A stretch of DNA of 64,000 bases, taken from contig NW_015961992.1 of the NCBI RefSeq assembly GCF_000497045.1, positions 64,259-128,258 of the forward strand, in the 5' to 3' direction. This stretch comes from Kalmanozyma brasiliensis GHG001 (lineage: Eukaryota > Basidiomycota > Ustilaginomycetes > Ustilaginales). The position numbers and the translations under genes were made by a program. Positions 9,084-20,020 of this stretch are shown one piece after another (position 1 is the stretch's first letter; each line of letters begins with the position of its first letter). The notes under the pieces were generated by a model, which had not been told where the DNA came from, made no database searches, and saw only the letters and a program-made list of their open reading frames with translations.

Positions 9084-11753
9084 ATGAACGCACCAGGCTC
9101 CATGCGAAGGCCTGGTGGCACCCGCGGCACCAAGCTCAAGCCACCCAAAAAGATCGGTCTCGATGTCTCGATCGAAGACATGTGGCTCCGGCTCGTCCAC
9201 GCCATCTCTCAGATTCAGAACCACAACATCTCCAAGCTCAGCTATGAGGAGCACTATCGCTACGCCTACAACCTCGTCCTCTATCAGCAGGGCGACATGC
9301 TCTATCATGGCGTAAAGAAGCAAGTCCAGCAGCATCTGGACAAGCTCTGTCGAGAGAAGATCATCCCCGCATTTCCACCAGGAGGCGCTGCTTCAGTCTC
9401 AGCAGGCATCATCCTCCCAGATTCACTGCTCAGCCAGTCGCAAGCGGCGGCTTCTTCCTCGTCATCGCGTACCGAAGCCGACACACCCATTGGGGCACGC
9501 AGCAGCAGTGGCTCCAACAAGGGCAAAGGCAAGGCCACAGCTGACGACCACGACTCGTTTGCCGATGGTCCTGATGGTGCAACTTCTGCTGCCACTGCAG
9601 CCGCCTCCATGTCTGCCACCCAAGCTGGTGACCGCGCCGATGCTGTGGCCCGCATCCAGGCGGGCGAGCGTCTCATGACAGCCATCCGCGATACCTGGCT
9701 CGACCACCGCAGCTGTATGTCCAAGCTCTCCGAGGTGCTCAAGTATGTCGATCGCGTATACGTCGAGAACCAAAAGGTGCCATCGATCAATCGTCTCGGT
9801 CTCGAGATCTTCCGTGATTCGGTGATTCGATCGACCAAGTATCCGATTCAGATCTACCTCTACAGCACTCTGCTCACTCACATCCAGATCGAGCGTGAAG
9901 GGTCCGCCATCAGTCGCTCGCTGCTCAAGTCGAACGTTGACATGCTCGCCGATCTCACACAGAACAAGCCGTCAGCATCGATCAATCACGACACGTCGGT
10001 CTACTCGAGCGACTTTGAACCGGCCTTCCTGCAGACGTCAGCTGCCTTCTACTCCGCCGAAGCAGACCGATGGCTCGACGCGGGAGACGCTGCCAAGTAT
10101 CTGGCACATGTGGCGAGAAGGCTGCAGGAGGAAGCGGATCGCGTCTCGGTCTACCTCAAACCAGAGACGCACAAGCCGCTGCAGCACCTGCTCGAGAAGA
10201 ACTTCCTTGCCAATCACTTAGCGACCATTCTCAACATGCCCGGCTCCGGTCTGGTGTCGATGCTCGACGACAATCGCAAAGAGGATCTCGGTCGACTCTA
10301 CACGCTGTTCAACAAGGTCTCTGGTGGTCCGCAGACGCTGCGCCTCGGTCTCAAGAGCTACATCGCCACCAAGGGCAAGCTCATCAACGACGCTGTCACC
10401 AGCCAGACCGCCCAGCAAGCACCCTCCACCGACGGTCCGGCTGAGGATGCCTCTTCATCCAAGGGCAAGACCAGAGAGAAGCCCAACGCAGACGCCGATG
10501 CCTCCACACCGCAGGCAGCAACCGCCATCCGCTGGGTCGAAGACGTCCTAGAGTTCAAGAACAAGTTCGACTCGATCCTCGACCTCGCCTTTGCCAAAGA
10601 CACGGGCTGCGAGACGGCCATCAACGAAGCCTTCGAATCCTTCATCAATACTAACAAGCGCGCGCCCGAGTTCATCTCGCTCTTCATCGACGAGAACCTC
10701 AAGAAGGGGCTCAAGGGCAAGACCGAAGCCGAAGTGGAAGACATTCTGCGCAAGACCATCTCGGTGTTCCGCTTCCTCCACGAGAAGGATACGTTTGAGC
10801 GGTACTACAAGCAGCACCTTGCCAAGCGTCTGTTGCAAGGTCGCAGTGTCAGCGACGATGCCGAACGGGGGATGATGGCGAAGCTCAAGATCGAATCGGG
10901 CCACGGCTACGTTGCGAAGCTGCAAGGCATGTTGAACGATATGAAGACGAGCGAGGAGACGACGGACGAGTTTGCACGGGTGGTCAAGAACTCGCATCGG
11001 CCGATGCCGTTTGCGCTGTCGGTCAACGTGCTGACGAGCACCAACTGGCCAATCTCCGCGCAGGCGCCGAGCTGCGTCATGTCGGACACGCTGATGGAGG
11101 CGCGGCGGCGGTTCGAGGAGTTCTACCAGTCCAAGCACAACGGACGCGTGCTGACGTGGCATGCAAACATGGGGTCTGCCGACGTTCGCGTCGCCTTCCG
11201 CGCCAGGACGCACGAGATCAACCTCTCCACCTTCGCGCTCGTCGTGCTGCTGCTCTTCGACTCGGACGAGGAGTCGGAACAGACGCTGTCGTACGCAGAC
11301 ATCGCGCGGGCGACGCAGATTCCGGACCACGACCTGCAGCGCACACTCCAGTCTTTGGCATGTGCCAAGTTCCGCATCCTCACGAAGACGCCCAAGTCGC
11401 GCGATGTCAGCCCAACAGACACGTTCGTCTTCAACACCACCTTCACCTGTCCTCTCGCGCGGTTCAAGATCCAGCAGATCGCGGCGCGCGTTGAAACGGC
11501 CAAGGAACGCAAAGCGACCAACGAAAAGGTCGAGGAGGAGCGCGCGTTCCTCGTCGAAGCGTGCATCGTTCGGATCATGAAGAATCGCAAACAGCTCAGC
11601 CACAACGAGCTGGTCCAGGAGACGATCACACAGTTGACCAGCAGGTTCCAACCCAATCTGGGCATGATCAAGAAGCGAATCGAGAGTTTGATCGAACGCG
11701 AGTATTTGGAGAGGGCAGAGGGCGGCAGGGGGATGTACAACTACTTGGCGTGA
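9084..11753 (+). CDS. CUL3: Cullin-3, scaffold of BTB-type ubiquitin ligases
   Basis: An 889-aa scaffold of a cullin-RING E3 ligase, acting in nucleus and cytosol. I chose the ATG at 9084 because of its strong context (gccaccATGA) and because the conserved cullin N-terminus follows. The frame is open further upstream but without a better start. The N-terminal helix DVSIEDMWLRLVHAI and the LSYEEHYRYAYNLVLYQQG segment match Cul3 more than Cul1 or Cul4 and would bind BTB adaptors. A Ser/Ala-rich insert sits at about residues 135-200. The cullin-homology domain (residues about 500-760) holds FLHEKDTFERYYKQHLAKRL. The winged-helix C-terminus has the neddylation-type lysine in CIVRIMKNRK and ends in the canonical YNYLA. 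A second low-complexity insert lies at about 450-495. No intron is evident. Confidence 0.95.
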   Translation: MNAPGSMRRPGGTRGTKLKPPKKIGLDVSIEDMWLRLVHAISQIQNHNISKLSYEEHYRYAYNLVLYQQGDMLYHGVKKQVQQHLDKLCREKIIPAFPPGGAASVSAGIILPDSLLSQSQAAASSSSSRTEADTPIGARSSSGSNKGKGKATADDHDSFADGPDGATSAATAAASMSATQAGDRADAVARIQAGERLMTAIRDTWLDHRSCMSKLSEVLKYVDRVYVENQKVPSINRLGLEIFRDSVIRSTKYPIQIYLYSTLLTHIQIEREGSAISRSLLKSNVDMLADLTQNKPSASINHDTSVYSSDFEPAFLQTSAAFYSAEADRWLDAGDAAKYLAHVARRLQEEADRVSVYLKPETHKPLQHLLEKNFLANHLATILNMPGSGLVSMLDDNRKEDLGRLYTLFNKVSGGPQTLRLGLKSYIATKGKLINDAVTSQTAQQAPSTDGPAEDASSSKGKTREKPNADADASTPQAATAIRWVEDVLEFKNKFDSILDLAFAKDTGCETAINEAFESFINTNKRAPEFISLFIDENLKKGLKGKTEAEVEDILRKTISVFRFLHEKDTFERYYKQHLAKRLLQGRSVSDDAERGMMAKLKIESGHGYVAKLQGMLNDMKTSEETTDEFARVVKNSHRPMPFALSVNVLTSTNWPISAQAPSCVMSDTLMEARRRFEEFYQSKHNGRVLTWHANMGSADVRVAFRARTHEINLSTFALVVLLLFDSDEESEQTLSYADIARATQIPDHDLQRTLQSLACAKFRILTKTPKSRDVSPTDTFVFNTTFTCPLARFKIQQIAARVETAKERKATNEKVEEERAFLVEACIVRIMKNRKQLSHNELVQETITQLTSRFQPNLGMIKKRIESLIEREYLERAEGGRGMYNYLA

Positions 11754-12038
11754 ACGAGGAATGCGCAGACATGAAGATGGTTTCACTCCTCTGTGCGGTT
11801 GGATGTGTGGCTTGTGCTGAGACGACATCCCCAAGCGATAATGTCCAAGACCGGAAGCGCGGCGACTAACTCGTGAAATTCAGACCCTCTCACAGACGCC
11901 CCTCTTTGCCGCTCTCAAGTCGGTCTCAAACGTTGCCGATCGGTAAAAAGAAAGTGATGCTTCAAAAGTGCAAGCGGTACAAATACATTCGACTGAGGTG
12001 GGGCTTGAAGTCGATCAAACGCAAACACCCTCCCACGT
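11754..12038. other. Convergent 3' flanks of cullin-3 and the Opi1-like gene
   Basis: A 285-bp spacer between two converging stop codons. No terminator-like structure or gene was recognised. Confidence 0.5.
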
Positions 12039-14390
12039 CTACGGCTGCTTGTCGCCATTGTTCGCATTAGCAAACGTGGCATGGAGCGGGCTAGGCAGAG
12101 TCGGTGGGTGCATGGGGTAATGTTTCCCTCCTGTTCCAGCACGACTCCTTGTGCCCGGTGCGCGTCTCGCGCTGCCGTGATGCAGATGATGATGCGCCGT
12201 GAAAGTCGCACTGCTACCCGTGGGTGGTGACTTTGTCTTCTCCGTCTCGGTCTCATCGTCCTCCGAGTCGCCTTGGGATGCCGACGGTGTGCGGGACATG
12301 TGGAACCCCCCGGAAGGTGTCTGTCGCGTCCGTCGTCGCTTGGTCGAGGCACTCGTGTCCATGCTGACATCGCTATCGCCCCCGGGCGAGTTGGCACGTC
12401 CACGCATCGACGAGCCCCGCGCGCTCTCCCAGTGCGGAACCGACGACGGTCCGGCAGTGATCTGTTGCGGTTCGCTCGCATTGGCGTCGTGCTGTCGCTT
12501 GCGTTGCAAACCGAGAATGCGAAGACGCTCCACCCACAGGTCGGCGCGGTCGAGCGATTCGCCAAACACAATCGTCACGCTGCGCAGGATGTCGAGCGAC
12601 TCAATGGCAAGTGTCAGGATGCGGTTGGCAGCTTGGGCGGTGGCTGCCGCTTGCATCTGATCGCGCGGACTGCCTGCTCCGCCGCGGTAGCGTGCGTTGA
12701 GATGGGTCGGCGACTGAGGGCCTTCGCTGATATGCGCAGGGGAGAAGGAAGGCGACGAGGGACTGCTGCCAAAGTAACCCGAAGGCGAGCTCGCTGCTGA
12801 GCTGCGGTTGATCGTGGCCCATCGCGCTGGAAGGCTGAGGATGAAGGCCTTGACACTGTTTCGTGCCGGTTCGGGAAGCGCACCTCCCGCATACTTGCCA
12901 ATGACATCCACTACACCTCTAATCGTGTTGACGACGTCGCCCTTGATGTTGGCGAGGTTCTGAACAGCGGTGCCAGACACGTCGAGTTCGCCGTGGTTGA
13001 GCTTGACAATGAGGTCGCGGAGAATGGTGATCTGGTGCTCGATGTGCGCCGTGGCGTACTGCAACCATTGAAGGCAGTACTTGAGCGATTTCATCGACTC
13101 CTCGCTCATGGCGGCCGAAAGACCACCCGCGGTGGCACCCGCTTCGACCAGCATCGAACCCCATCGGCTGTTCTTTAATGGCAACGTCTGAGCTGCGTTC
13201 CTTCGCACGACTGCGCTGTTTGCGTCCGCTTTGGCTTTCTTGTCATCGTCGACGTCTTGCATTGAGGCGTCGGCCTGTGCTTTGGATTCGTCCACGGGCG
13301 TGTTGCTACTCCTGTCTGACGCGGTAGCGGAGCCTTGCGGGGAGCCGGCGGTCTCGATCTCGAGGTTGGCGCCCTTGCCGCGACGTTGCCGAAGCTCGTT
13401 GACCATGAGATTGCGTTCGCGCTCTTCGAGCTGCAGAGCCGTGTAGGCGTTTCTGCGTTTCTCGCGCTCCTCGGGGCTCATGTTCTGCCACTCCTCCTTA
13501 TCTTTGCGGTCGACCTCGTCGAGGATACCACGCTTCTCTTCTTTGGTGGGAGAGGAGACGGCAGAGGGATAGATGCGATCGAGCTGTCGGCAGGCGAAAT
13601 CGTCCAGCTGCTCTACGCCACGCTCGCCGAGACTGGCGCCAAGACGGCTCACGACGGGTCTTGAGATGGACTTGACCGAGCTCTCAACGAGACCAGCACC
13701 GTACTTGACGACCTTACTGCGCTGCTTGCCGAGTTCGTAGGCGCGCAGCGTGCCGCGTACGAGGGGGAGATGGCTGACGCGCTGCAAAAAGTCGGCGTCG
13801 TTCATCATTTCTGGATCGACCTCGAGCTCGTTGCCGTCCTCATCCTGGATGACAGCGGGAAGCTTGAGATCTGGGGGAAGATCGCCGAGGCGCGCGGGGC
13901 CAGACATGCGGCCAGCAGGAGATTCGGCGCCGGAGTCCTGCGTTAGGTCCGTGGTCGGGGTCGAGTTTGGGGAGGAGATTGCGGTGGAAGTAAGACTTGA
14001 GTTGGATATCGCCGACGAGGTCCGTGTTGGTGTTTTGCTGCTTGGCTTCTGCGAGTCCAATGACACGGCGCTACTACTGGCACTGGCACTAGCATCGTTG
14101 AAAGGGTTGCTTGAATCGTCGAGACTCTTCATGGCACCCAACGCCATGATAGCAATGCGCACGTCTTCATCTTCTGCATCGATACCGAGTCCGTTTGAGG
14201 GCAATGTGGAGGATTTTGGCCGCGCAAACTCCTGTGAGGATGTGAGGTATTCTGTTGGTGGTGTAGCCGGAGTAGTGGGAGCAGGTGTGGATGCTTCACT
14301 GGGTGGTTGAACGGATTCAGATTCGCGGTCAGCTCGATGCGCGGTCCAGCGCTCATCGTGTGAGAGACCAGCGTCGGGTGTGGACGCCAT
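12039..14390 (-). CDS. Opi1-like transcriptional regulator of phospholipid genes
   Basis: A 783-aa single-exon protein whose ATG is at 14390. Residues about 200-275 carry the Opi1-family signature (LPLVRGTLRAYELGKQRSK, then VKYGAGLVESSVKSISRPVV and a CRQLDRIYP end). A second conserved block spans about residues 410-640, with helical segments such as LNHGELDVSGTAVQNLANIK and ILTLAIESLDILRSV. Both ends are Ser/Thr/Pro-rich and likely disordered. In yeast, Opi1 binds phosphatidic acid and the ER protein Scs2, and represses INO1 and phospholipid genes through Ino2. In other fungi the partner and targets differ. I did not find a convincing FFAT (ER-tethering) motif or a DNA-binding domain. Regulation of lipid metabolism is inferred from the family. 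Confidence 0.85.
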   Translation of the reverse strand: MASTPDAGLSHDERWTAHRADRESESVQPPSEASTPAPTTPATPPTEYLTSSQEFARPKSSTLPSNGLGIDAEDEDVRIAIMALGAMKSLDDSSNPFNDASASASSSAVSLDSQKPSSKTPTRTSSAISNSSLTSTAISSPNSTPTTDLTQDSGAESPAGRMSGPARLGDLPPDLKLPAVIQDEDGNELEVDPEMMNDADFLQRVSHLPLVRGTLRAYELGKQRSKVVKYGAGLVESSVKSISRPVVSRLGASLGERGVEQLDDFACRQLDRIYPSAVSSPTKEEKRGILDEVDRKDKEEWQNMSPEEREKRRNAYTALQLEERERNLMVNELRQRRGKGANLEIETAGSPQGSATASDRSSNTPVDESKAQADASMQDVDDDKKAKADANSAVVRRNAAQTLPLKNSRWGSMLVEAGATAGGLSAAMSEESMKSLKYCLQWLQYATAHIEHQITILRDLIVKLNHGELDVSGTAVQNLANIKGDVVNTIRGVVDVIGKYAGGALPEPARNSVKAFILSLPARWATINRSSAASSPSGYFGSSPSSPSFSPAHISEGPQSPTHLNARYRGGAGSPRDQMQAAATAQAANRILTLAIESLDILRSVTIVFGESLDRADLWVERLRILGLQRKRQHDANASEPQQITAGPSSVPHWESARGSSMRGRANSPGGDSDVSMDTSASTKRRRTRQTPSGGFHMSRTPSASQGDSEDDETETEKTKSPPTGSSATFTAHHHLHHGSARRAPGTRSRAGTGGKHYPMHPPTLPSPLHATFANANNGDKQP

Positions 14391-15631
14391 GTTTGTGGTG
14401 AACCTGGATGTTGCAGATCAGTCTTGTCGTCGAGGGGGATGCAAATGGTCCAGGAGAGGCCGATGAGATGGGGTCCCTATTGCAAGGCACCTGTAGAACT
14501 GCAAGCTGGCAACAATCACTGGCGGCGTTGACACATCCGTGCAGTGACTGGCGAGCGATTCGGGTGCTTGTGGCTGGCTTTGGAGCGTGAGCCAGATTTG
14601 CCGGCGACTATCTTGGCTGGTGTCGCAGGCCGCAAGCAAACGAGGGTGACAGCCGTTGAGTGCTTTGGTCGACTATCAAGAGCCAAGGAGGGCTCGACGA
14701 AGCTGAAGCGGGTGCAAGTGCAAGCAGGCACCAGGCGTGGAGGTTGCTGGAAGTGTGCAGCTGCGCGCCCACCTTAAGCAGAGAGGCTGGGGCAAAGGCT
14801 CTAATGCTGGCCTTGACGTTGGTGCAAGGTTGTTAGATGCGTCGATCAGTACGGTTCGACGACTAGGACATGCAAGACGAGTCCAAGATGCTTGAGATGC
14901 TATTGGGTCGACGATGTGGTGATGGTGGGAGAGCAGCTCCGGTGCGAAACGGCAAAGTCCAGTCGGATAGGAGTCGAGCGAGCTGGCGATGGTGGGTTGT
15001 GCGCGTAGACGATATGCAGTTGACCGACAGAGGTGTGCGATGTGATTGACGGTTGAGAAGGCAGGATGAGGTGATGAAGACAGAGAGGCCGACGTCGTGG
15101 CTGATGGCGAGCTGGTTTGGCTGAGGATTGTGACTGATTGACCGAGCGGCAAAGTGACTGAGGTATGCGAAGTGCAATTCAACGCAGCGCCACGCTGCTC
15201 TCCGTTGGTACAGAAGAGCGAGAGAGGGTGCGCAGCCAAAGTAAGGGGAAGTGCTGAAAAGCGCCAAAGTGCGTAGGCTCAAAGTGAAAGCAAAAGGGTT
15301 TCGAAACGAACAAAAGAGAGGCGCAAAAGGCAGGCTCAACCTTTGAATGGAGCAAGCGAGGCAAAGCGAGCGAGAGAGGCGCGTGAGTGCGAGCTTGGCC
15401 GGCTGGCAAGCTGTCAGCAAGGCAAGTTTCAACCGAAAACTGAGCGTGTGAACAATTCGACGCAGCCTCGTTCATGCTTTGTCGTCAGTTCGGCTTTAGC
15501 GACAGACTCTCTTGCTCTCTCTGCTTGGGTGATTGAGCTCCCGCTTCGGATTGCTCGACCGAAGACGGAGCGAGAGAGCACCCCTCTAGTTGGCAACACG
15601 CTCTTCTCCGCCATCTTCAGACTGAAAAGAG

Positions 15632-16106
15632 ATGCCGCTGGTTCTGGAGCAAGCCGAATGCAATCGACTTTACGGCACTTTCTGTTTGCTCTTTGCTTTG
15701 CCCGGGGAGGCGCAGCGATACTCTCTTCAGGTCAAGTTAAGAGAGTCGTTCTCCATGTCCAACTGTGGCCGTGTCGTTTGCTTACTCGGTAGAACTTTTT
15801 TCGTGTGCCAACCTCATGACGTTTCGCGATGGTGAGAGCACTGTCTTCTGCCCTGTTCTTATCGAATGCTCGGATCGGCACACCGTGGCATGTGATCCTC
15901 AGAACACCACTTGCACACGCACATGGATCGAGATTGGCCTCGAGAAGGGGAGCAGAAAGAGCGTCGACTTGAAAGGAAATTTTGCACTTGCCGCTCCTGT
16001 GAACCCCAACCTTCGTGAAAGCATCTCGCTCGCTTTCACGCTTGTCAGAAGAAGGAGGAGGGACCCTTTCATTTCGACTGGCACGCGGCTGGCTTTGAAT
16101 TCATAG
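15632..16106 (+). pseudogene. Possible frameshifted cysteine-containing secreted-type relic
   Basis: Two overlapping plus frames read as protein. The first runs from the ATG at 15632 to 15835 and has a hydrophobic stretch (GTFCLLFALPG) about 20 residues in. The second is open from 15741 to 16106 and has regularly spaced cysteines (VLIECSDRHTVAC, NTTCTRTW). The switch falls near a run of T residues at about 15796-15801, as expected for a one-base indel. Codon choice is less biased than in the housekeeping genes, so chance open frames in GC-rich DNA remain possible. No family was recognised. Confidence 0.3.
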
Positions 16107-16589
16107 CATGTCTTCCTCGTTGTCTCTACCTCTCTGCTGCCGGATTTTTCTTCCAAAAGGCTTCCATTGTTGGATCTGACAGTATTCGCTCTCCGCTGTA
16201 CCCTTGACACAGCGGAACGGCTTTGTCAATTCCGCTTTGCAAGGGTCCTTGCTGCTGCGCTCACGAGAAATGCTTGACAACCGACGTCGCCATTGGCTTC
16301 TAGCTTGCGCGTCTGCAAGCCCTTGGAAGGTGCAGAGGCTCTCGAGACTGAAAGCCAGGAGGGAGCACGCTTTCGGCCATGAGGGAGCAAATGGCGACGT
16401 TGGCGTTGATGATGATGAATGGCACGTGCAGCTTGCCTGCGAAATCACCGTTTTGAATGCATTGGACAGCTACCTTGTTCGATATCAAGGACACGGTCAA
16501 CTTTGCGACGAAGCAGGCCCGACATGGGCTCTGCGTGGCTTGCCTCGATCGGCATCGCGGCTTTCGTTGGTGGACAAATCGTCTACACT

Positions 16590-17253
16590 TCACCATAGCC
16601 GTCCTGCAGGATGTGTATGAGTGACTCGGTCATGGTCACCACCTCGGTGACGTTTCTGTGTCTGTGAGCCGCGGTAAAATATGCGTCCGGCTTGAATGTC
16701 TACCAGAACAATGACACCGTCCCTAATCGCCATGCACTCGTCGGCTTCGTTCAACTCTCTGAACGGACAATGGCATGGTCGACCAGCTCGACATGTGAAA
16801 AGGACCCGGTCCTTCTGATTACCACGGATGGACTGGACATGTGTCGCGGCTGCGTCGTACCGTATCTCGTTGCGGAAGCTGAAAAGGCTTCTATATGATT
16901 CCGCCATGCTCGTCATCAGATGCAGCGTCGATCATGTCACTCGAGGGTGCGGCCGTCGTTGCCAACGTGCTGAGCTCATCGCTGTCGAAAGCATAAGGAT
17001 TCCAGCTTGCGTCAAGCTTGACCTCTCCGAAAGCAGACGCATCGGGCCAGGATTAATTTTTTTTCTGAGACAGACATCTTGCAGCTTCGCGTGGCTCGTC
17101 GCGTGAAAAGCAACACTGAGCCTTGCAGCAATCGGGTTTCGCTGAGGCCGATCGCATCTCGATCGAATCCGCATCACGCTTCAGCCAGGCTAGTCGCGTT
17201 CGTATACTGTACAGCCAAGAATCGACATCCCGAACTTCGGACTGATGCGTCAC
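16590..17253 (-). pseudogene. Possible decayed gene, cysteine-containing C-terminus
   Basis: On the minus strand, one frame reads as plausible protein from about 17253 to 16893 but is broken by TAA at 17053 and TAG near 16893. It includes KLDASWNPYAFDSDELSTL, with smut-like codons. The adjacent frame then continues from about 16880 to 16590 with RNEIRYDAAA, a C-x5-C-x-C cluster and VDIQAGRIF. The pattern fits a gene disabled by nonsense and frameshift changes. The C-terminal part resembles a piece of the interval at 54.2-54.6 kb (basic/acidic start, Cys cluster, IQAG). No product was recognised. Confidence 0.3.
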
Positions 17254-18591
17254 TTGACGAACTCGACCACCTTGACGGACCCTCCGCTACGTCGCATCCA
17301 GGAAGTCGTTGTGTGTGGGGAAGAGAGGACCGTGCAACCCTGTCGAGGTACAGCCGAGAAGTCTAAAAGGGGGAAGATCCCTCGGCCCACCGATGCGAGC
17401 GTCAGGTCAAGCTCGTTCGTCGGGCTTAGGCTTGAGCTCCGCCTCAAGGATGGCAGTATGCACGCCCCTGTACTGAGAGGACAACCCAGAGTGGCGTGAA
17501 GAAGAGATGAGGCGGTGCGAGGAAGTCAAAAGAGTGACGACGGCCTTTGGTCTCGGCGCAAAGCAGGCCGTCTCGCCAAGGCACCGTCTGCAGGCGAATT
17601 TGATGACCCCCTGGTCACTTTGTGGCGTGGGTAACGTACGCCAGGCGAGGGCTTTGGGTTGGTCGCAGCGAGGACTCATCTTTTTTTCCCACGGAATGGC
17701 CTACGCGACCTCGGCTAGCGAAGCAAAGTACGTTGGCTTCCCCGCGTCGATATACCGGTCATTTCCCCCAAAAAGGGAGGCCAGCAACGGCGACGATGGG
17801 CGTGGGTCCGCCAAGCGCTTTGATCGCGATCAACGTTGGACCTTCTCGGCGCGAGCAGGTCATATGCAACGCGGAGCCCCGCACGCTTCCATCCAAAATG
17901 CGCAATGACGGTGGCTGCACGGATCATCAGAACGCAGCGATGTCAGTGGGGTGTACGGTGTCGTTCGAGGGATACATTGGGCGAGGTTGGTTTGGAGTAA
18001 GCGCCGCTTGGCTGATAGGACACTCGCTCCGATGTCTCGCTCAGGCAAACCTTGCTTCTGCTAGATAGGATTCTCGGACCGTTGGTTGGTCGTCTCCGAG
18101 GAGTCCAAGTCCAAGCAAGCCGGAAGCCATGGCAAAGAGAAGAGGTTAGCAGAAAAGGAGGACCACAAATTCGAGCGCTAAAAAAGCAAAAGAGCGGCGC
18201 GTCACGTGCCGCCCCAAACGCGTCAAGATGTCGAGCTGTCAGGCTTAGACGTGCCCCGCTGTTGGCCACACCCTCTGCAGCGCAGTGGCGCCCGCTCATC
18301 GTCGCGAGAAGGGCATTCTTCTGCTACTGTATGTAGTATGAACTGGCATCGAAGAGGCTCATTCGAATGGCGTGAAAGGCGACGGGATCACATGCGAGTT
18401 GGGAGCGGAGGTGGTCCCGCCAGTTCGGAAAATGTAAAGTGCATACGGGGAAGCTTAATTTGCATGCACATCGGTTGCCGATCCCGAAGCTCGCCCTCCC
18501 GCGGCAAAGGCTCGATATGCTTCATCCTGTCCCTATCAAGTGCTCTGCATCGTTGCCAGCCACACTGCGAGCTTGCAAGAGCGTGCGACCA

Positions 18592-19062
18592 TCAAGTCTC
18601 GGTGCGAGGATGGTCGTTGCCATAGGGACACTTGGGACGGACGATCTTCTTCTGGTAGATGAGAAAGGAAAAGTGAGCAGAACCCTCGTCGATGCGTGGA
18701 GCAATGTCGTGACGTAGTCTTGCCAGCGGAAGCCCAGGCGTTCGCTTCATCCTGGCACATGTCCACCGAGCGCACTGAGAAGAGCCAAGGCGGAGTCCGT
18801 AACCGCTCGCCCGGCCGGAGAATGATTCCGTTCGCATCGGTCAAGCGCCAGGTACAGCGCAGCATGTTTTGATAGCGTTGCTGTGCCATGCACGCTACTG
18901 CAGATGGTCCGAAGCATGTGGCGGCTGTTGAGCTCGTGTACGCCTTAGCGTGCAGCCTCTTGTTCATCGATCCGTCTTTGGCAACATGTGCTGCTGGATC
19001 GACAACAATACGGAGGTCATCATCTGCTGGCAAACAACGAAAAGTGGATGGATCCGAGCTGC
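18592..19062 (-). pseudogene. Possible decayed gene with one frameshift
   Basis: A coding-like minus frame runs from an AG acceptor-like site at about 19063 to about 18720. It contains several cysteines and motifs such as ANGIILRPGERLRTPPW. It then appears to continue in the next frame (LRHDIAPRIDEGSAHFSF) to a TGA at 18592. No in-frame ATG or signal peptide was found upstream, so it is either a 3' fragment or a multi-exon gene whose first exon I could not place. Confidence 0.28.
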
Positions 19063-20020
19063 AAGAGGGAAGAGTCCAGCTCAAGGCGGCACTTTGTAGC
19101 TCAGCATACCGAGAGGATTGCAATGCTGTCCATTGTAAAGAGCCCTTTGTCTGCCTTGCCGAGAACACAACATCTCGGAGTCGGCACACGACCCTGTGCC
19201 GCTTTTCTGGCAGCCTAAACGCGTCGAGAACAAACAGGGCAAGAGGCTGGCTAGCTCACCGCGGTCTGTTGTGGCTTTTCTTCGATTTGGCTGAGAGTCA
19301 AAATTCGTCTTGGCTGGCGGGCGGCTAAGGGCTCGAATGTGGAGCAACACCAACACTCACCAACGCCAAAAGCTCCTCATCACAGGTGCTCATGGAACGG
19401 CATAGCTAGTTTACTGCCTAGCACACTTCCATCGACGCTGGATTCATACCTAGCGGACGATCCGACCTCTCACCAGGATCGCTCTTGCTCCATTTCCTCT
19501 GTATAGAGCCTAAGACGCCAGCTGACAGACAGTGACCCTTCAGACTCACTGCTTTAGCAACAGTCGCCGACAGAACCTCGCTTCACCCGACTCGTCAACG
19601 TGATCAACCCCGCTTTAACCTTTCGCACCGCATCCGACGATTGCTCCTACAAACTCGTTTGCCCGTCCGAGGCACCTGCTCCACATCATATGAACCTCCG
19701 CAAAGGCGCCACCACGACCGCTTGACATTCACATTCGCTTTCATCACTCCGCATCAGCGTCGACATCATCGGCTTTTCCGCCTCAAAGCAGCTAACTTTG
19801 TCGCTGAAGGGCCACTGTACTCAATCGGCCGCGTCACGTATAAGCGTCGGTGCAGACAGAGCGTGACATCCACACGAAGAGCAGTCCCACACCGCAGCAG
19901 TCACGCGCAATCTTGCAATCGCGCAACATGTCTCTCTAGCAGTCACAAAGCACAGCCACACACATACGCCGGCTCCATGCTCAGCATCACAGACGCAACC
20001 TCGCTCTCAGCTCTCTCACA

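Larger units (their letters stand above)
14391..20020. other. 5.6 kb gene-poor interval
   Basis: This is the longest gap in the window, several times the usual spacing here. It starts with the upstream region of the Opi1-like gene and ends with a CT-rich leader of the kinase gene (about 19.4-20.0 kb). No intact gene with start, stop and consistent frame was found. Segments at 15.6-16.1, 16.6-17.25 and 18.6-19.06 kb read like interrupted coding sequence and are listed separately as possible relics. The remainder shows no RNA gene or recognisable transposon. Confidence 0.6.

Noticed and set aside
10548..11834. 428-codon open frame antisense to cullin-3
   Set aside because: It mirrors third-position GC bias of the strongly supported cullin gene, has Arg/His/Leu-rich composition and no domain.
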